A stretch of 39,529 bases of DNA from contig JBNLGG010000039.1 in NCBI GenBank assembly GCA_050305935.1, forward strand, positions 1 through 39,529. The letters run 5' to 3'. Source of the stretch: CAJXNP01 sp050305935 (lineage in GTDB: Bacteria > Bacteroidota > Bacteroidia > Cytophagales > Cyclobacteriaceae). The notes under the pieces are model-generated. The model was given only the letters and a program-made list of their open reading frames with translations. It had not been told where the DNA came from and ran no database searches. This document shows, piece after piece, positions 1 to 8,380 of this stretch. A program made the position numbers and the translations under genes. Within the stretch, counting starts at the first letter, position 1. Each line of letters begins with the position of its first letter.

Positions 1-1
1 A

Positions 2-115
2 AAAAAATCAGCCGCGAACATTGTGGAAAAAATATTAGTTGCGGAAAGGCAATCGCTCAACCAGAACTACTTATTTTTCAACTGGCCGATAACATTCATA
101 TTTTTTTCTTTTTAA
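2..115 (+). CDS. Possible 3' end of a gene cut by the window start (uncertain)
   Basis: An open frame runs from the window edge to a TAA at 113-115 and would give 37 residues. Its first part (KKSAANIVEKILVAERQS) looks like an ordinary helical protein terminus. The last 15 residues are unusually aromatic and hydrophobic. A second open frame (1-171) is also present, so the choice is not certain. Similar Ala-Ala/Glu-Lys helices end some lipid A pathway glycosyltransferases, but this is too weak to name a product. Confidence 0.25.
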   Translation, partial: KKSAANIVEKILVAERQSLNQNYLFFNWPITFIFFSF

Positions 116-181
116 AAGAGAAGAAAGAATTTTCCGATATGACTGCAAGTGAGTTCCTTGAAAACCGTTGACAAGGGTTTT

Positions 182-366
182 GTCTTCGATCTTCGGTCTT
201 CCATCTTCAATCTTCCGTCTTTGGACTTCCATCTTCGGTCTTCCATCTTCAGACTTCCTTCTTCGGACTTCCATCTTCGGACTTCCGTCTTCGGTCTTCC
301 GTCTTCGGTCTTCTGTCTTCGGTCTTCCGTCTTCCGTCTTCGGTCTCCGGTCATCGGTCATCGGAC
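182..366. repeat. 14-bp minisatellite upstream of leuS
   Basis: About thirteen imperfect copies of a 14-bp unit, consensus CTTCGGWCTTCCRT, stand head to tail and end in CGGTCATCGG copies. The period is not a multiple of three, and the open frames crossing it on both strands are low-complexity shadows. The array is preceded at 165-176 by ACCGTTGACAAG; a similar string precedes related repeats between trpB and trpF. It lies just upstream of the leuS promoter. Confidence 0.85.
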
Positions 367-392
367 TTCATCAAACTTTCGACTTTATTAGC

Positions 393-423
393 TTTTCACT
401 ACGGCAATTCCTCCCTATTTTTG
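393..423 (+). promoter_or_regulatory. Putative leuS promoter
   Basis: TATTTTTG at 416-423 matches the Bacteroidota -7 element TAnnTTTG exactly. A T-rich TTTTC about 20 bp upstream is a poor -33 element. Transcription would start near 428, about 20 nt before the ATG at 448. This excludes the upstream TTG at 421, which lies inside the -7 box, as the start codon. Confidence 0.5.
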
Positions 424-447
424 CAGCCCGAAAATCAAAACATTGCA

Positions 448-3213
448 ATGGCAGAATACAATCCGCAGTCGATCGAAAAGAAATGGCAACAATATTGGTC
501 AGACAATAAAATTTTTAAAGCTGAAGTTGATCCGCAAAAGCCCAAGTACTACGTGCTGGATATGTTTCCCTATCCATCAGGTGCGGGGCTTCACGTAGGA
601 CATCCGCTCGGGTATATCGCTTCGGATATTGTCTCCCGTTTCAAGCGACTGAAAGGATTTAATGTGTTGCATCCAATGGGCTTCGATGCTTTCGGTTTGC
701 CAGCAGAACAGTATGCGATCCAAACCGGGCAGCATCCAGCTATCACCACAGAACAAAATATTAAGCGATATAAGGAGCAGTTGCATAATTTGGGTTTTTC
801 ATTTGATTGGGACAAAGAGGTACAAACCTGCAATCCTAACTATTACAAATGGACACAGTGGATTTTCGGGCAATTGTTTATGAGTTGGTATAACCTGCAG
901 AGCAATAAAGCCGAGCCCATTGAAACACTCATTGGTGAGTTTGAGAGAAACGGCAATAAAGAAGTACAAGCCGTTTGCGATGAAGATACACCCTCCTTTG
1001 CAGCGACCGATTGGAAATCATTCTCTGACTATGAAAAGCAGGAAATCCTTTTAAAATACAGGTTGACTTATCCGGCAGATGCCATCGTGAACTGGTGCCC
1101 GGCCCTGGGGACCGTACTGGCAAATGACGAGGTGAAAGACGGATTTTCCGAGCGAGGCGGGCACCCGGTGGAACGCAAAAAAATGCGACAGTGGATGATG
1201 CGCATCACGGCCTATGCTGACCGCCTTCAGGGGAATCTGGAAAAACTGAACTGGTCGGAAGCCATGAAGGAAATGCAGACCAACTGGATTGGTAAATCCC
1301 ATGGCTGCGAACTGGATTTCAAAGTGGATGGAAAGGACATTACGCTGACTGCTTTCACCACCCGCGCGGACACCATCTATGGGGTCACATACGTGGTATT
1401 GGCGCCGGAACATGAATTGGTTGCAGAGCTTACTACATCGGATCAAAAGAGCGCTGTAGAAGAATACGTGACCACTGCAAAAAACCGCTCGGAAAGAGAG
1501 CGGATGGCGGATGTAAAAACAGTATCCGGTGTGTTTACCGGTTCGTATGTGATCAATCCTTTTACCAATGAGAGAGTACCGCTGTGGATTGCGGATTATG
1601 TGTTGGCTGGTTATGGAACAGGTGTGGTGATGGCTGTTCCTTCCAGTGATGACCGTGATTTTCGCTTTGCCAATCATTATAACCTGCCCATTGTGCGGGT
1701 GATTGAGGGGACTGAGACTATGGATGATCCGACCGAAAAGAAGCATGGCAAGATGATCAATTCAGGAATTCTGAATGGAATGGATTCATACGAGGCCATC
1801 AAATTTGCTACGCAGCACGCCGATAAAAATGGCTTTGGAAAGGCCAAGATTAATTACAAAATGCGGGATGCGGTGTTCAGCCGACAGCGCTACTGGGGAG
1901 AGCCTGTGCCGGTCTATTTCAAAGATGGATTGCCGCAATTGCTGGACTTCGAAGAACTGCCCCTTGAATTGCCAAAAGTTGATGAATATAAGCCGACTGA
2001 GACAGGAGAACCACCACTTGGCAGGGCGACAGATTGGAAATATAAAAATGAATATTCTTACGAATTGACCACCATGCCCGGTTGGGCAGGATCAAGCTGG
2101 TATTTCCTGCGCTACATGGATGCGCATAATGAAAAAGAATTTGTAGGTCAGGAAGCTGTGAAGTATTGGAACTCTGTCGATTTATACATCGGCGGTACGG
2201 AGCATGCCACCGGTCACCTGTTGTACTCACGGTTCTGGAACCTGTTTCTATACGATCGTGGATATATATTTCACGAAGAGCCATTCCAGAAACTTGTCAA
2301 CCAGGGGATGATCCAGGGAAGATCTAACTTGGTCTATAAGCTCAAAACAGAAAACAAATTCGTTTCACTTGGCCTGATCGATCAGTACGATGTGATTGAA
2401 CTGCATGTGGATGTCAATATAGTAAATAATGACGTGCTGGACATCGAGGCATTTAAAAACTGGATGCCGGAGTACAAGGATGCCTCCTTTGAGCTGGAAG
2501 ATGGGAAGTATGTGTGTGGAGCACTGGTAGAAAAGATGTCCAAGTCGAAATGGAATACGGTCAACCCGGATGCGATGGTTGAGAAATACGGCGCCGATAC
2601 ATTAAGGATGTATGAAATGTTCCTGGGACCCATTGAATTGTCGAAACCATGGAATACGCATGGTATTGATGGGGTGGCTAAGTTCCTTCGCAGGTTCTGG
2701 AACATGTTCTTTAAGAACGACCAACTGTCCATCACCGATGAGGCCCCCACTGCGGAAGAATTAAAAGTGTTGCACAAAACACTTAAGAAAGTAGAAGAAG
2801 ATATCACCAACCTGTCTTTCAATACCTCGGTAAGTGAGTTCATGATTTGCGTGAACCAGTTGACACAATTGAAATGCAACAAAAAGGCAATTCTTGAACC
2901 ACTGGTTGTTGCCTTGTCTCCATTTGCACCGCATTTATCCGAAGAGCTATGGCAGCATCTTGGTCACCAGGAAAGTGTAATCCAGGCCAGTTATCCGAAA
3001 TTTGAAGAAAAATACTTGGTGGAAGAAGCCCATGAATACCCGATCATGATCAATGGCAAGATGCGCACCAAGATCAATTTCTCATTGGACAAACCACAAA
3101 ATGAAATCATTGATGAGGTAAAAGCCAATGAAGTCGTTCAAAAATGGCTGGAAGGGAAGGATCCTAAAAAGGTGATTGTCGTTCCGAAAAAGATCGTGAA
3201 TGTCGTAGTGTAA
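448..3213 (+). CDS. leuS: Leucyl-tRNA synthetase
   Basis: This cytoplasmic class I aminoacyl-tRNA synthetase charges tRNA-Leu with leucine in an ATP-dependent reaction. The 921-residue product has the HIGH-type signature as HVGH near residue 50 (PSGAGLHVGHPLGY). A long editing (CP1) insertion in the middle includes the conserved TRADTIYG segment. The KMSKS loop (VEKMSKSKWNTV) lies near residue 700 and an anticodon-binding domain follows. A segment of about 60 residues before KMSKS matches the enlarged insertion usual in Bacteroidota LeuRS. The ATG at 448 was chosen over the TTG at 421 because the latter overlaps the promoter. The gene stands alone, facing the end of the Trp operon. Long open frames antisense to it are shadows. 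Confidence 0.97.
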   Translation: MAEYNPQSIEKKWQQYWSDNKIFKAEVDPQKPKYYVLDMFPYPSGAGLHVGHPLGYIASDIVSRFKRLKGFNVLHPMGFDAFGLPAEQYAIQTGQHPAITTEQNIKRYKEQLHNLGFSFDWDKEVQTCNPNYYKWTQWIFGQLFMSWYNLQSNKAEPIETLIGEFERNGNKEVQAVCDEDTPSFAATDWKSFSDYEKQEILLKYRLTYPADAIVNWCPALGTVLANDEVKDGFSERGGHPVERKKMRQWMMRITAYADRLQGNLEKLNWSEAMKEMQTNWIGKSHGCELDFKVDGKDITLTAFTTRADTIYGVTYVVLAPEHELVAELTTSDQKSAVEEYVTTAKNRSERERMADVKTVSGVFTGSYVINPFTNERVPLWIADYVLAGYGTGVVMAVPSSDDRDFRFANHYNLPIVRVIEGTETMDDPTEKKHGKMINSGILNGMDSYEAIKFATQHADKNGFGKAKINYKMRDAVFSRQRYWGEPVPVYFKDGLPQLLDFEELPLELPKVDEYKPTETGEPPLGRATDWKYKNEYSYELTTMPGWAGSSWYFLRYMDAHNEKEFVGQEAVKYWNSVDLYIGGTEHATGHLLYSRFWNLFLYDRGYIFHEEPFQKLVNQGMIQGRSNLVYKLKTENKFVSLGLIDQYDVIELHVDVNIVNNDVLDIEAFKNWMPEYKDASFELEDGKYVCGALVEKMSKSKWNTVNPDAMVEKYGADTLRMYEMFLGPIELSKPWNTHGIDGVAKFLRRFWNMFFKNDQLSITDEAPTAEELKVLHKTLKKVEEDITNLSFNTSVSEFMICVNQLTQLKCNKKAILEPLVVALSPFAPHLSEELWQHLGHQESVIQASYPKFEEKYLVEEAHEYPIMINGKMRTKINFSLDKPQNEIIDEVKANEVVQKWLEGKDPKKVIVVPKKIVNVVV

Positions 3214-3420
3214 GCCGAAGGCAGAGGAGGTAGCGCAGAAAAAAGGAAACCCAGTTAGCGGTCGCAGACCTTAACTTAACACCGGTTGAAATGGAGTTAT
3301 CATTGGGCCAGGTGCGTCAAGTCCGAGTCGGAAGACCGTTGACCAAAAGACGGATGGAGCCTTAAATAAAAAAAGAAAAAGCCCACTGGACAAAGGAAGT
3401 CATCAACCTGTGGACGGGAC

Positions 3421-3449
3421 TTAAAACCTCCAGGCCGGAGACCCGGAGG
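3421..3449 (-). terminator. Probable Rho-independent terminator of the trp operon
   Basis: Read on the minus strand, CCTCCGGG and CCTGGAGG pair over 8 bp (one G-U) around a 7-nt loop and are followed by TTTT. It lies about 100 bp beyond the stop of the last gene of the operon. A second, weaker hairpin with a longer U-rich tract follows further downstream. Confidence 0.5.
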
Positions 3450-3483
3450 GTGATGGTAACATCGATTTGATTCACTGGTGTAA

Positions 3484-3524
3484 GTCATGTCGACTATTTC
3501 GGGTTGACATGACAGAGGCTTTTT
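3484..3524 (+). terminator. Hairpin, possible leuS terminator
   Basis: GTCATGTCGAC at 3484-3494 pairs with GTTGACATGAC at 3503-3513 over 11 bp with one G-U pair and an 8-nt loop. A run of five T residues starts 7 nt later. It is far (270 bp) from the leuS stop, so the role is uncertain. Confidence 0.35.
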
Positions 3525-3552
3525 ACAATAATATCCTTCCAGAATTATCAAC

Positions 3553-4563
3553 CTAAAAACTCTTTTTCAGCTCGTAGGTCATTCGCATTTTGCGGATCAG
3601 GTCTTCCGATTCCTGGAAGTTGAGGGTCTGCTGGCCATCGGAATATGCTTCTTCCGGCACACAATGTGACTCATAAATCACACCATCAGCTCCCGCCATG
3701 ATACTGGCCAAAGCCATCGGTTCCACATGCTTCCTGATACCAATCCCATGAGACGGATCGGCAATTATTGGCAGGTGCGTCTTATCTTTCAAGACAGGTA
3801 TCGCATTGAGATCCAGTGTATTTCGGGTGGCATTCTCAAATGTCCGGATGCCCCTTTCGCAAAGCAAAATCTTTTCATTTCCGCCACTGAATACATATTC
3901 TGCCGAATACAGCAATTCATCGATGGTCCCGGAAATACCGCGTTTGATCATAACAGCTTTATCTACCTTACCCAGCTCATCGAGCAGGTTAAAATTTTGA
4001 GTGTTGCGTGCACCTACCTGGTAGATATCCACGTAATCGTGCATCTCTTCGATTTGGGAAACCTGCATTACCTCAGTCACTATTTTGATGCCCGCTTCAC
4101 TGGCATATTTGTGCCACAGCTTTAAACCTTCTATTCCCATTCCGCGGAACGAGTAAGGGGAACTACGTGGTTTATAAACCCCTCCCCGCATCATCCTGAT
4201 TCCGTTTTTCTTGCAGTGCTCAATGGTTTGTTTGATTTGCTCCTCTCCTTCTATTGAGCAGGGACCGGTCATAATAGCGAAGTGGTCATCTCCAATACGC
4301 ACCCCGTCGCCAAGGTCGATGGAGGTTAGCTTCACCTTCCATTTTCTCGACACCAATTTATAACTGTCAGACACGATGTGGATATCAGAAATACCCGGCA
4401 TAAAGCCCACCTCCCTAATATCAAAATCCGACTTACCTATCCCAATCAGGTAATCACCTACCTGTGTCTTAACTTCAGTGATGCTGTATTTAAAGCTCTC
4501 AACCTTTTGAACAATCTCGTCTTTTTGCTTTTTGTTGATGCCTTTTTCTAATTGTATAATCAT
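3553..4563 (-). CDS. aroF: 3-deoxy-7-phosphoheptulonate (DAHP) synthase, type I beta
   Basis: Condenses phosphoenolpyruvate with erythrose 4-phosphate, the first step of the shikimate pathway, in the cytoplasm. The 336-residue product has an N-terminal ferredoxin-like regulatory domain of about 70 residues, then a TIM-barrel catalytic domain. Visible motifs are GPCSIEG, the RGGVYKPRSSPYSFRG loop, KRG in the middle and DPSHGIG near the end, typical of the DAHPS/KDO8PS I-beta group. It is the last gene of the trp operon, 68 bp after trpA, so it should be attenuated by Trp together with the pathway it feeds. The spacer to trpA contains an 8-bp inverted repeat (4587-4594 with 4618-4625). The gene symbol follows common use for this family; aroG or aroA(G) is also used. 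Confidence 0.93.
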   Translation of the reverse strand: MIIQLEKGINKKQKDEIVQKVESFKYSITEVKTQVGDYLIGIGKSDFDIREVGFMPGISDIHIVSDSYKLVSRKWKVKLTSIDLGDGVRIGDDHFAIMTGPCSIEGEEQIKQTIEHCKKNGIRMMRGGVYKPRSSPYSFRGMGIEGLKLWHKYASEAGIKIVTEVMQVSQIEEMHDYVDIYQVGARNTQNFNLLDELGKVDKAVMIKRGISGTIDELLYSAEYVFSGGNEKILLCERGIRTFENATRNTLDLNAIPVLKDKTHLPIIADPSHGIGIRKHVEPMALASIMAGADGVIYESHCVPEEAYSDGQQTLNFQESEDLIRKMRMTYELKKSF

Positions 4564-4631
4564 GTTTGTAATGTTTCTTATTACCGGTTCCTGGTTTCAT
4601 TGTTCTTTAACTAGCATCCAGGAACAGGCAA

Positions 4632-5429
4632 CTAGTTATCCCCTTTTACCGATTTAATATATTTTTCAATATCCTTGTTAATATCTTGCGCGTGGTTGAG
4701 CACGTTGATAAATGCCGAGCCAATGATTGCCCCGTTGGCATATTGGCAGGCCTGATCGAATGTTTCTTTGTTGGAAATACCAAAGCCGATCAACGTCGGA
4801 TTCTTCAGGTTCATTTCCCGTACCCTTTTAAAATAGGCTACTTGCTCGTCAGAAATACCACTTTTCGCCCCGGTAATACTGGCCGAGGAAACCATGTAAA
4901 TAAATCCGTTGGTGTTGCTGTCAATTTCCCTTATCCGCCCTTCCGATGTTTGCGGAGTAATCAGGAAAATATTCCTCAGATTATGCTTGTCAAATACATC
5001 TTTGTAAAAATCCATATACTCAGCCATCGGCAGGTCCGGAAGGATCAATCCATCCACTCCTACTTCCTCACATTTCGCACAAAACCGCTCAATGCCATAC
5101 TGGAGCACCGGATTAATATACCCCATCAAGATTATGGGAATATCCACTGTCTCTCTTATTCCGGATAATTGTTCAAACAGGAGGTTAACGGACATACCAT
5201 TCTTGAGCGCTTTGGTATTGCTTTCCTGAATGGTGGGTCCATCTGCTATCGGGTCGGAATAGGGCACGCCGATCTCAATGATGTCCGCACCGGATTGTTG
5301 CAGCAACCCGGAAATCTGGACGGTATCATTCAGCGAGGGAAAACCTGCGGAATAGTACACTGAAAGTATCCGCTGTTTTTTGCCCGCAAAGAGCTTATTG
5401 ATTCTATTTTCAGTCGTTGTTACGTTCAT
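4632..5429 (-). CDS. trpA: Tryptophan synthase alpha chain
   Basis: Cleaves indole-3-glycerol phosphate to indole and glyceraldehyde 3-phosphate; indole is channelled to the beta chain in the alpha2-beta2 complex. The 265-residue TIM barrel has the family hallmarks IEIGVPYSDPIADGPTIQ near residue 51, with catalytic Glu and Asp residues, and a GFGIS phosphate-binding segment near residue 214. The length is normal. The ATG at 5429 lies 18 bp after the trpB stop, which supports cotranscription. Confidence 0.97.
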   Translation of the reverse strand: MNVTTTENRINKLFAGKKQRILSVYYSAGFPSLNDTVQISGLLQQSGADIIEIGVPYSDPIADGPTIQESNTKALKNGMSVNLLFEQLSGIRETVDIPIILMGYINPVLQYGIERFCAKCEEVGVDGLILPDLPMAEYMDFYKDVFDKHNLRNIFLITPQTSEGRIREIDSNTNGFIYMVSSASITGAKSGISDEQVAYFKRVREMNLKNPTLIGFGISNKETFDQACQYANGAIIGSAFINVLNHAQDINKDIEKYIKSVKGDN

Positions 5430-5447
5430 TTCTCTAGCTTTTGTGAA

Positions 5448-6629
5448 TTAGTATTTACCCCATTTGATATAGGTTTCAAGGTCTTTGTCCCCCCGGCCAG
5501 AGAGGTTGACCACCACAATATCATCTTTTTTAAAAGTTAGTTGCTCCAATGCAGCCAAAGCATGCGCTGACTCTATCGCTGGAATGATGCCCTCTAGCTT
5601 ACTCAACCGAATACCTGCTTCCATCGCCTCATCGTCTGTTGCATTCAGAAACATCCCCCTTTTTGAGTCAAACAAATGGGCGTGCACCGGCCCAATGCCC
5701 GGATAATCCAGGCCGGCGGAAATCGAATAGGGCTCAATTACCTGGCCATCTTCGGTTTGCATTAAAAGCGTCATACTTCCATGCAAGACACCCGGTTTTC
5801 CCAGCACGGTTGTAGCCGCCGATTCCCCGGAGTTTACCCCATGGCCTGCTGCTTCCACCGCCACGAGCTTTACTTTGTCTTTTTCATAATAGTGGAAAAA
5901 GGCTCCCGCCGCATTACTTCCACCACCTACACAGGCTACAACATAATCAGGGTCCTCCCTGCCAATTTTCTCCTTGAGTTGCCACATGATCTCCTCGCTG
6001 ATCACACTTTGGAACATGGCGACCATTTCAGGGTAAGGATGTGGCCCCACAACCGACCCAATGATATAATGAGTATCAACCGGATTGTTTATCCAGTGCC
6101 TTAGCGCTTCATTGGTAGCGTCTTTCAATGTCTTGGAACCGGAACTCGCCGGGCGAACTTCTGCCCCCAGGATTTTCATCCGCTCGACGTTGGGTTTTTG
6201 CCTGGCCATATCCACCTCCCCCATGTACACAATACACTCCATTCCCATCAATGCGCATACAGTGGCGGTAGCCACACCGTGCTGTCCGGCACCCGTCTCG
6301 GCAATGATCTTTTGCTTGCCTAGTCGCCTGGCCAATAGAATCTGCCCGATGGTATTGTTCACCTTATGGGCACCTGTATGATTTAGGTCTTCCCTCTTCA
6401 GATAGATATTGGTTTGATATTTTTCCGAAAGGCGGTTTGCAAAATAAAGCGGTGTTGGCCTGCCTGCGTAATCTTTCAGTAGTCCACGGAATTCTTTTTG
6501 GAATTGCGGATCATTGATGATCTGAATATAGTTTTCCCTTAATTCCTCCACGTTTGGGTAAAGCATTTCGGGAATATAAGCCCCTCCAAATTTACCGTAA
6601 TATCCTCTTTCGTTTATTTTTACATTCAT
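5448..6629 (-). CDS. trpB: Tryptophan synthase beta chain
   Basis: PLP enzyme that joins indole and serine to give tryptophan. The 393-residue product shows the PLP lysine motif HTGAHKVNN near residue 85, the phosphate-binding GGGSNA loop and LSGRGDKD near the C-terminus, as in the major TrpB1 group. Length is standard. It is separated from the upstream trpF by a 275-bp spacer full of minisatellite repeats, unusual inside an otherwise compact operon, so a secondary promoter for trpBA-aroF is possible though none was recognised. Confidence 0.97.
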   Translation of the reverse strand: MNVKINERGYYGKFGGAYIPEMLYPNVEELRENYIQIINDPQFQKEFRGLLKDYAGRPTPLYFANRLSEKYQTNIYLKREDLNHTGAHKVNNTIGQILLARRLGKQKIIAETGAGQHGVATATVCALMGMECIVYMGEVDMARQKPNVERMKILGAEVRPASSGSKTLKDATNEALRHWINNPVDTHYIIGSVVGPHPYPEMVAMFQSVISEEIMWQLKEKIGREDPDYVVACVGGGSNAAGAFFHYYEKDKVKLVAVEAAGHGVNSGESAATTVLGKPGVLHGSMTLLMQTEDGQVIEPYSISAGLDYPGIGPVHAHLFDSKRGMFLNATDDEAMEAGIRLSKLEGIIPAIESAHALAALEQLTFKKDDIVVVNLSGRGDKDLETYIKWGKY

Positions 6630-6642
6630 GGTTTTTTTGTTA

Positions 6643-6724
6643 AGTCGGAAGTCGGAAGACCGAAGTCCGGAGACCGAAGTCTGAAGACCGGAGTCCGAAG
6701 TCCGAAGTCCGAAGTCCGAAGATC
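6643..6724. repeat. 14-bp minisatellite between trpB and trpF (inverted orientation)
   Basis: Units of the form GAAGTCCGAAGTCC/GAAGACCGGAG. They are the reverse complement of the unit upstream of leuS, with a shortened GTCCGAA (7-bp) sub-period at the right end. Non-coding. A short array in the opposite orientation follows at 6866-6898. Confidence 0.75.
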
Positions 6725-6865
6725 AAACTTGTATCTTGATTCTTAGGTTTTCCTTTCCTCTTTGTATTTAATGTCTTTTTGTTTTATAACTATATCATAA
6801 ACTATCATCCAGCTTTTCATCCCCGCTTGCCGTTGGTAAAGTCTGAGACCGTTAACAAGGCTCAC

Positions 6866-6898
6866 CTGACTTCGGTCTTCTGACTCCGGACTTCCCGC
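6866..6898. repeat. Short minisatellite fragment close to the trpF 3' end
   Basis: CTTCGGTCTTCTGACTCCGG has the same orientation as the leuS-proximal array. It follows GACCGTTAACAAGG at 6847-6860, which resembles ACCGTTGACAAGG at 165-177. Together with the inverted array at 6643-6724 it brackets about 140 bp of AT-rich sequence that holds nothing else recognisable. Confidence 0.6.
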
Positions 6899-6904
6899 CC
6901 CTTT

Positions 6905-7543
6905 TTAAGATTTCAATTTTCCCTTAAGTTCATTCACCATCCCCAAGTCCTTCAGTCCCGGCTCCACCTCTACCCTACTATTCACATCAAGGGCAAATAG
7001 ATTTTTCAGGTCCAATTGACGAATCCTTTCAATGTCGTCCACACCAATCCCTCCACTTAAAAAATAGGGAGTCTTGCTGTTGCATTTTTTCAAAAGATTC
7101 CAATTAAAATGCACACCTGAACCTCCGTACAAGGGTGTTTTAGTATCAAAGAGAAAGAAATCCACTTTTCCTTCGTATTGATCCAGCATTCCAAAATCAA
7201 AATCTTCTGAGACAGAAAAAGCCTTAACAACCTGTGCTTTCCCTCTGACTTCCGAACAAAACTCAGGTGTTTCTTTACCGTGCAACTGAACCATGTTCAG
7301 TTGATATTCATCAATTATTTTGATCACCTTAGCGGCTTCCTCATTCACAAAAACACCTACTTTTTTGATGGTCTTAGGCACCAGTGCCAGATCACCCGGC
7401 GACAGGACATCAACTACATAGCGTGGAGATTTGGGGTAGAAAATAAAGCCAATAAAGTCCGGCTGCAAGGTCACCAGCCCATCCAGGTTATCGCGGTGCT
7501 TCATCCCGCACACTTTCAGCTTTATTTGGTCGGTTCCCTTCAC
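6905..7543 (-). CDS. trpF: Phosphoribosylanthranilate isomerase
   Basis: Amadori rearrangement of N-(5'-phosphoribosyl)anthranilate to CdRP, the third step of Trp synthesis. The 212-residue TIM barrel begins with the catalytic KVCGM motif at residues 10-14 and carries GFIFYPKSPRYV. A conserved Asp lies in FLFDT, and SGGIG forms the phosphate site. The start is a GTG at 7543, 5 nt after the trpC stop; no in-frame ATG fits better. The close spacing implies translational coupling with trpC. Confidence 0.95.
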   Translation of the reverse strand: MKGTDQIKLKVCGMKHRDNLDGLVTLQPDFIGFIFYPKSPRYVVDVLSPGDLALVPKTIKKVGVFVNEEAAKVIKIIDEYQLNMVQLHGKETPEFCSEVRGKAQVVKAFSVSEDFDFGMLDQYEGKVDFFLFDTKTPLYGGSGVHFNWNLLKKCNSKTPYFLSGGIGVDDIERIRQLDLKNLFALDVNSRVEVEPGLKDLGMVNELKGKLKS

Positions 7544-7548
7544 CTCGC

Positions 7549-8361
7549 TTATTTTTCCTGTAGGTTCTTTTCCAATTGCTCCAACTGATAAATGAAATCC
7601 AGGCAGGCCTTATGTGGTCGGCTATGAGCCATAAAGTTTTCACCAATTAAAAAGCCCTTAAACCCTGATCGCTTTAGCTCAACTATCGTCTCGGGCTGAG
7701 AAATCCCGCTTTCAGACACTTTGATAAACTTATCTGGGATCTGTTCGGCCAGTTTAATGGAGGTATTAATGTCCACTTCGAATGTTGTCAAGTCGCGGTT
7801 ATTGACTCCGATCATATCCAGGTCATCGCACATACTTCGTTGAAGCTCCTCTTCATTGTGAACTTCCATCAGTACTTCCAGCCCCAATCCTTTGGCAAAA
7901 CTGGCCAGTGATTTTAATTTGTCCGGTTTCAATGCAGCCGCAATCAGCAATATCACATCCGCACCAATTGATTTTGCCTCAATGATCTGGTACTCATCAA
8001 TTATAAAATCCTTTCTCAGAATGGGGCAAAAATTAAATTTTCGGGCGGTAGTCAGGTCTTCGTTTTTACCTCCGAAAAACTCGGTATCTGTCAACACCGA
8101 TAAGGCCGAAGCACCAGCCTGCATATAGCCAATCGACGTTTTCTCGATGGAAACATGCTTGTTGATGACACCCTTGGAAGGTGACTTTCTTTTGAGTTCT
8201 GCAATGATCCCTGATTTGTCGTCCCGAAGAAGGTATTTCTTCATGGACACCGTTTTAGTGGGAAAGTAGATGCTCTCTTCCAACAGCTTCACGGGAAATA
8301 ATTCCTTTCGCCTTGCTACTTCCTTTTCTTTATGGGCAATGATCTTTTCTAGTATGTTCAT
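7549..8361 (-). CDS. trpC: Indole-3-glycerol phosphate synthase
   Basis: Ring closure of CdRP to indole-3-glycerol phosphate. The 270-residue single-domain barrel (not fused to TrpF) shows AELKRKSPSKG near residue 55. LRKDFIIDEYQI carries the catalytic Lys, VGVNNRDL-type GVNNRDLTTF follows, and VSESGIS binds phosphate. It starts at the ATG at 8361, 19 bp after the trpD stop. Confidence 0.96.
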   Translation of the reverse strand: MNILEKIIAHKEKEVARRKELFPVKLLEESIYFPTKTVSMKKYLLRDDKSGIIAELKRKSPSKGVINKHVSIEKTSIGYMQAGASALSVLTDTEFFGGKNEDLTTARKFNFCPILRKDFIIDEYQIIEAKSIGADVILLIAAALKPDKLKSLASFAKGLGLEVLMEVHNEEELQRSMCDDLDMIGVNNRDLTTFEVDINTSIKLAEQIPDKFIKVSESGISQPETIVELKRSGFKGFLIGENFMAHSRPHKACLDFIYQLEQLEKNLQEK

Positions 8362-8380
8362 TTTTTCAATAGTCTCCTTA

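Larger units (their letters stand above)
3214..3552. other. Intergenic region between the convergent ends of leuS and the DAHP synthase gene
   Basis: No credible gene. A minus-strand frame of 83 codons (3300-3551) has no family resemblance and is probably spurious. The stretch holds several hairpins: one at 3427-3449 (minus-strand terminator, listed separately), one at 3484-3513, and a weaker one at about 3379-3414 followed on the minus strand by a T-rich run. The segment AGTCGGAAGACCGTTGACC at 3328-3346 resembles the minisatellite modules elsewhere in the window. Confidence 0.6.

Noticed and set aside
182..366. Possible CRISPR array
   Set aside because: The unit is 14 bp, directly head to tail, without unique spacers and without cas genes nearby.
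71..509. Several 60-110-codon open frames on both strands across the leuS-proximal repeat
   Set aside because: They are translations of the 14-bp minisatellite, low in complexity, and overlap each other in all frames.
1051..1746. 231-codon antisense frame inside leuS
   Set aside because: It mirrors the codon bias of leuS on the other strand and has no recognisable motif or start context. The same applies to the 166-codon antisense frame at 2382-2882.
3300..3551. Minus-strand 83-codon frame between leuS and the DAHP synthase gene
   Set aside because: It overlaps terminator-like hairpins, contains a Phe run produced by a T-tract, and resembles no family.
4587..4625. GTTCCTGG/CCAGGAAC inverted repeat between trpA and the DAHP synthase gene as terminator
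   Set aside because: The stem is 8 bp with a 23-nt loop and no U-run on the minus strand, so termination is unlikely; it may only be a processing site.
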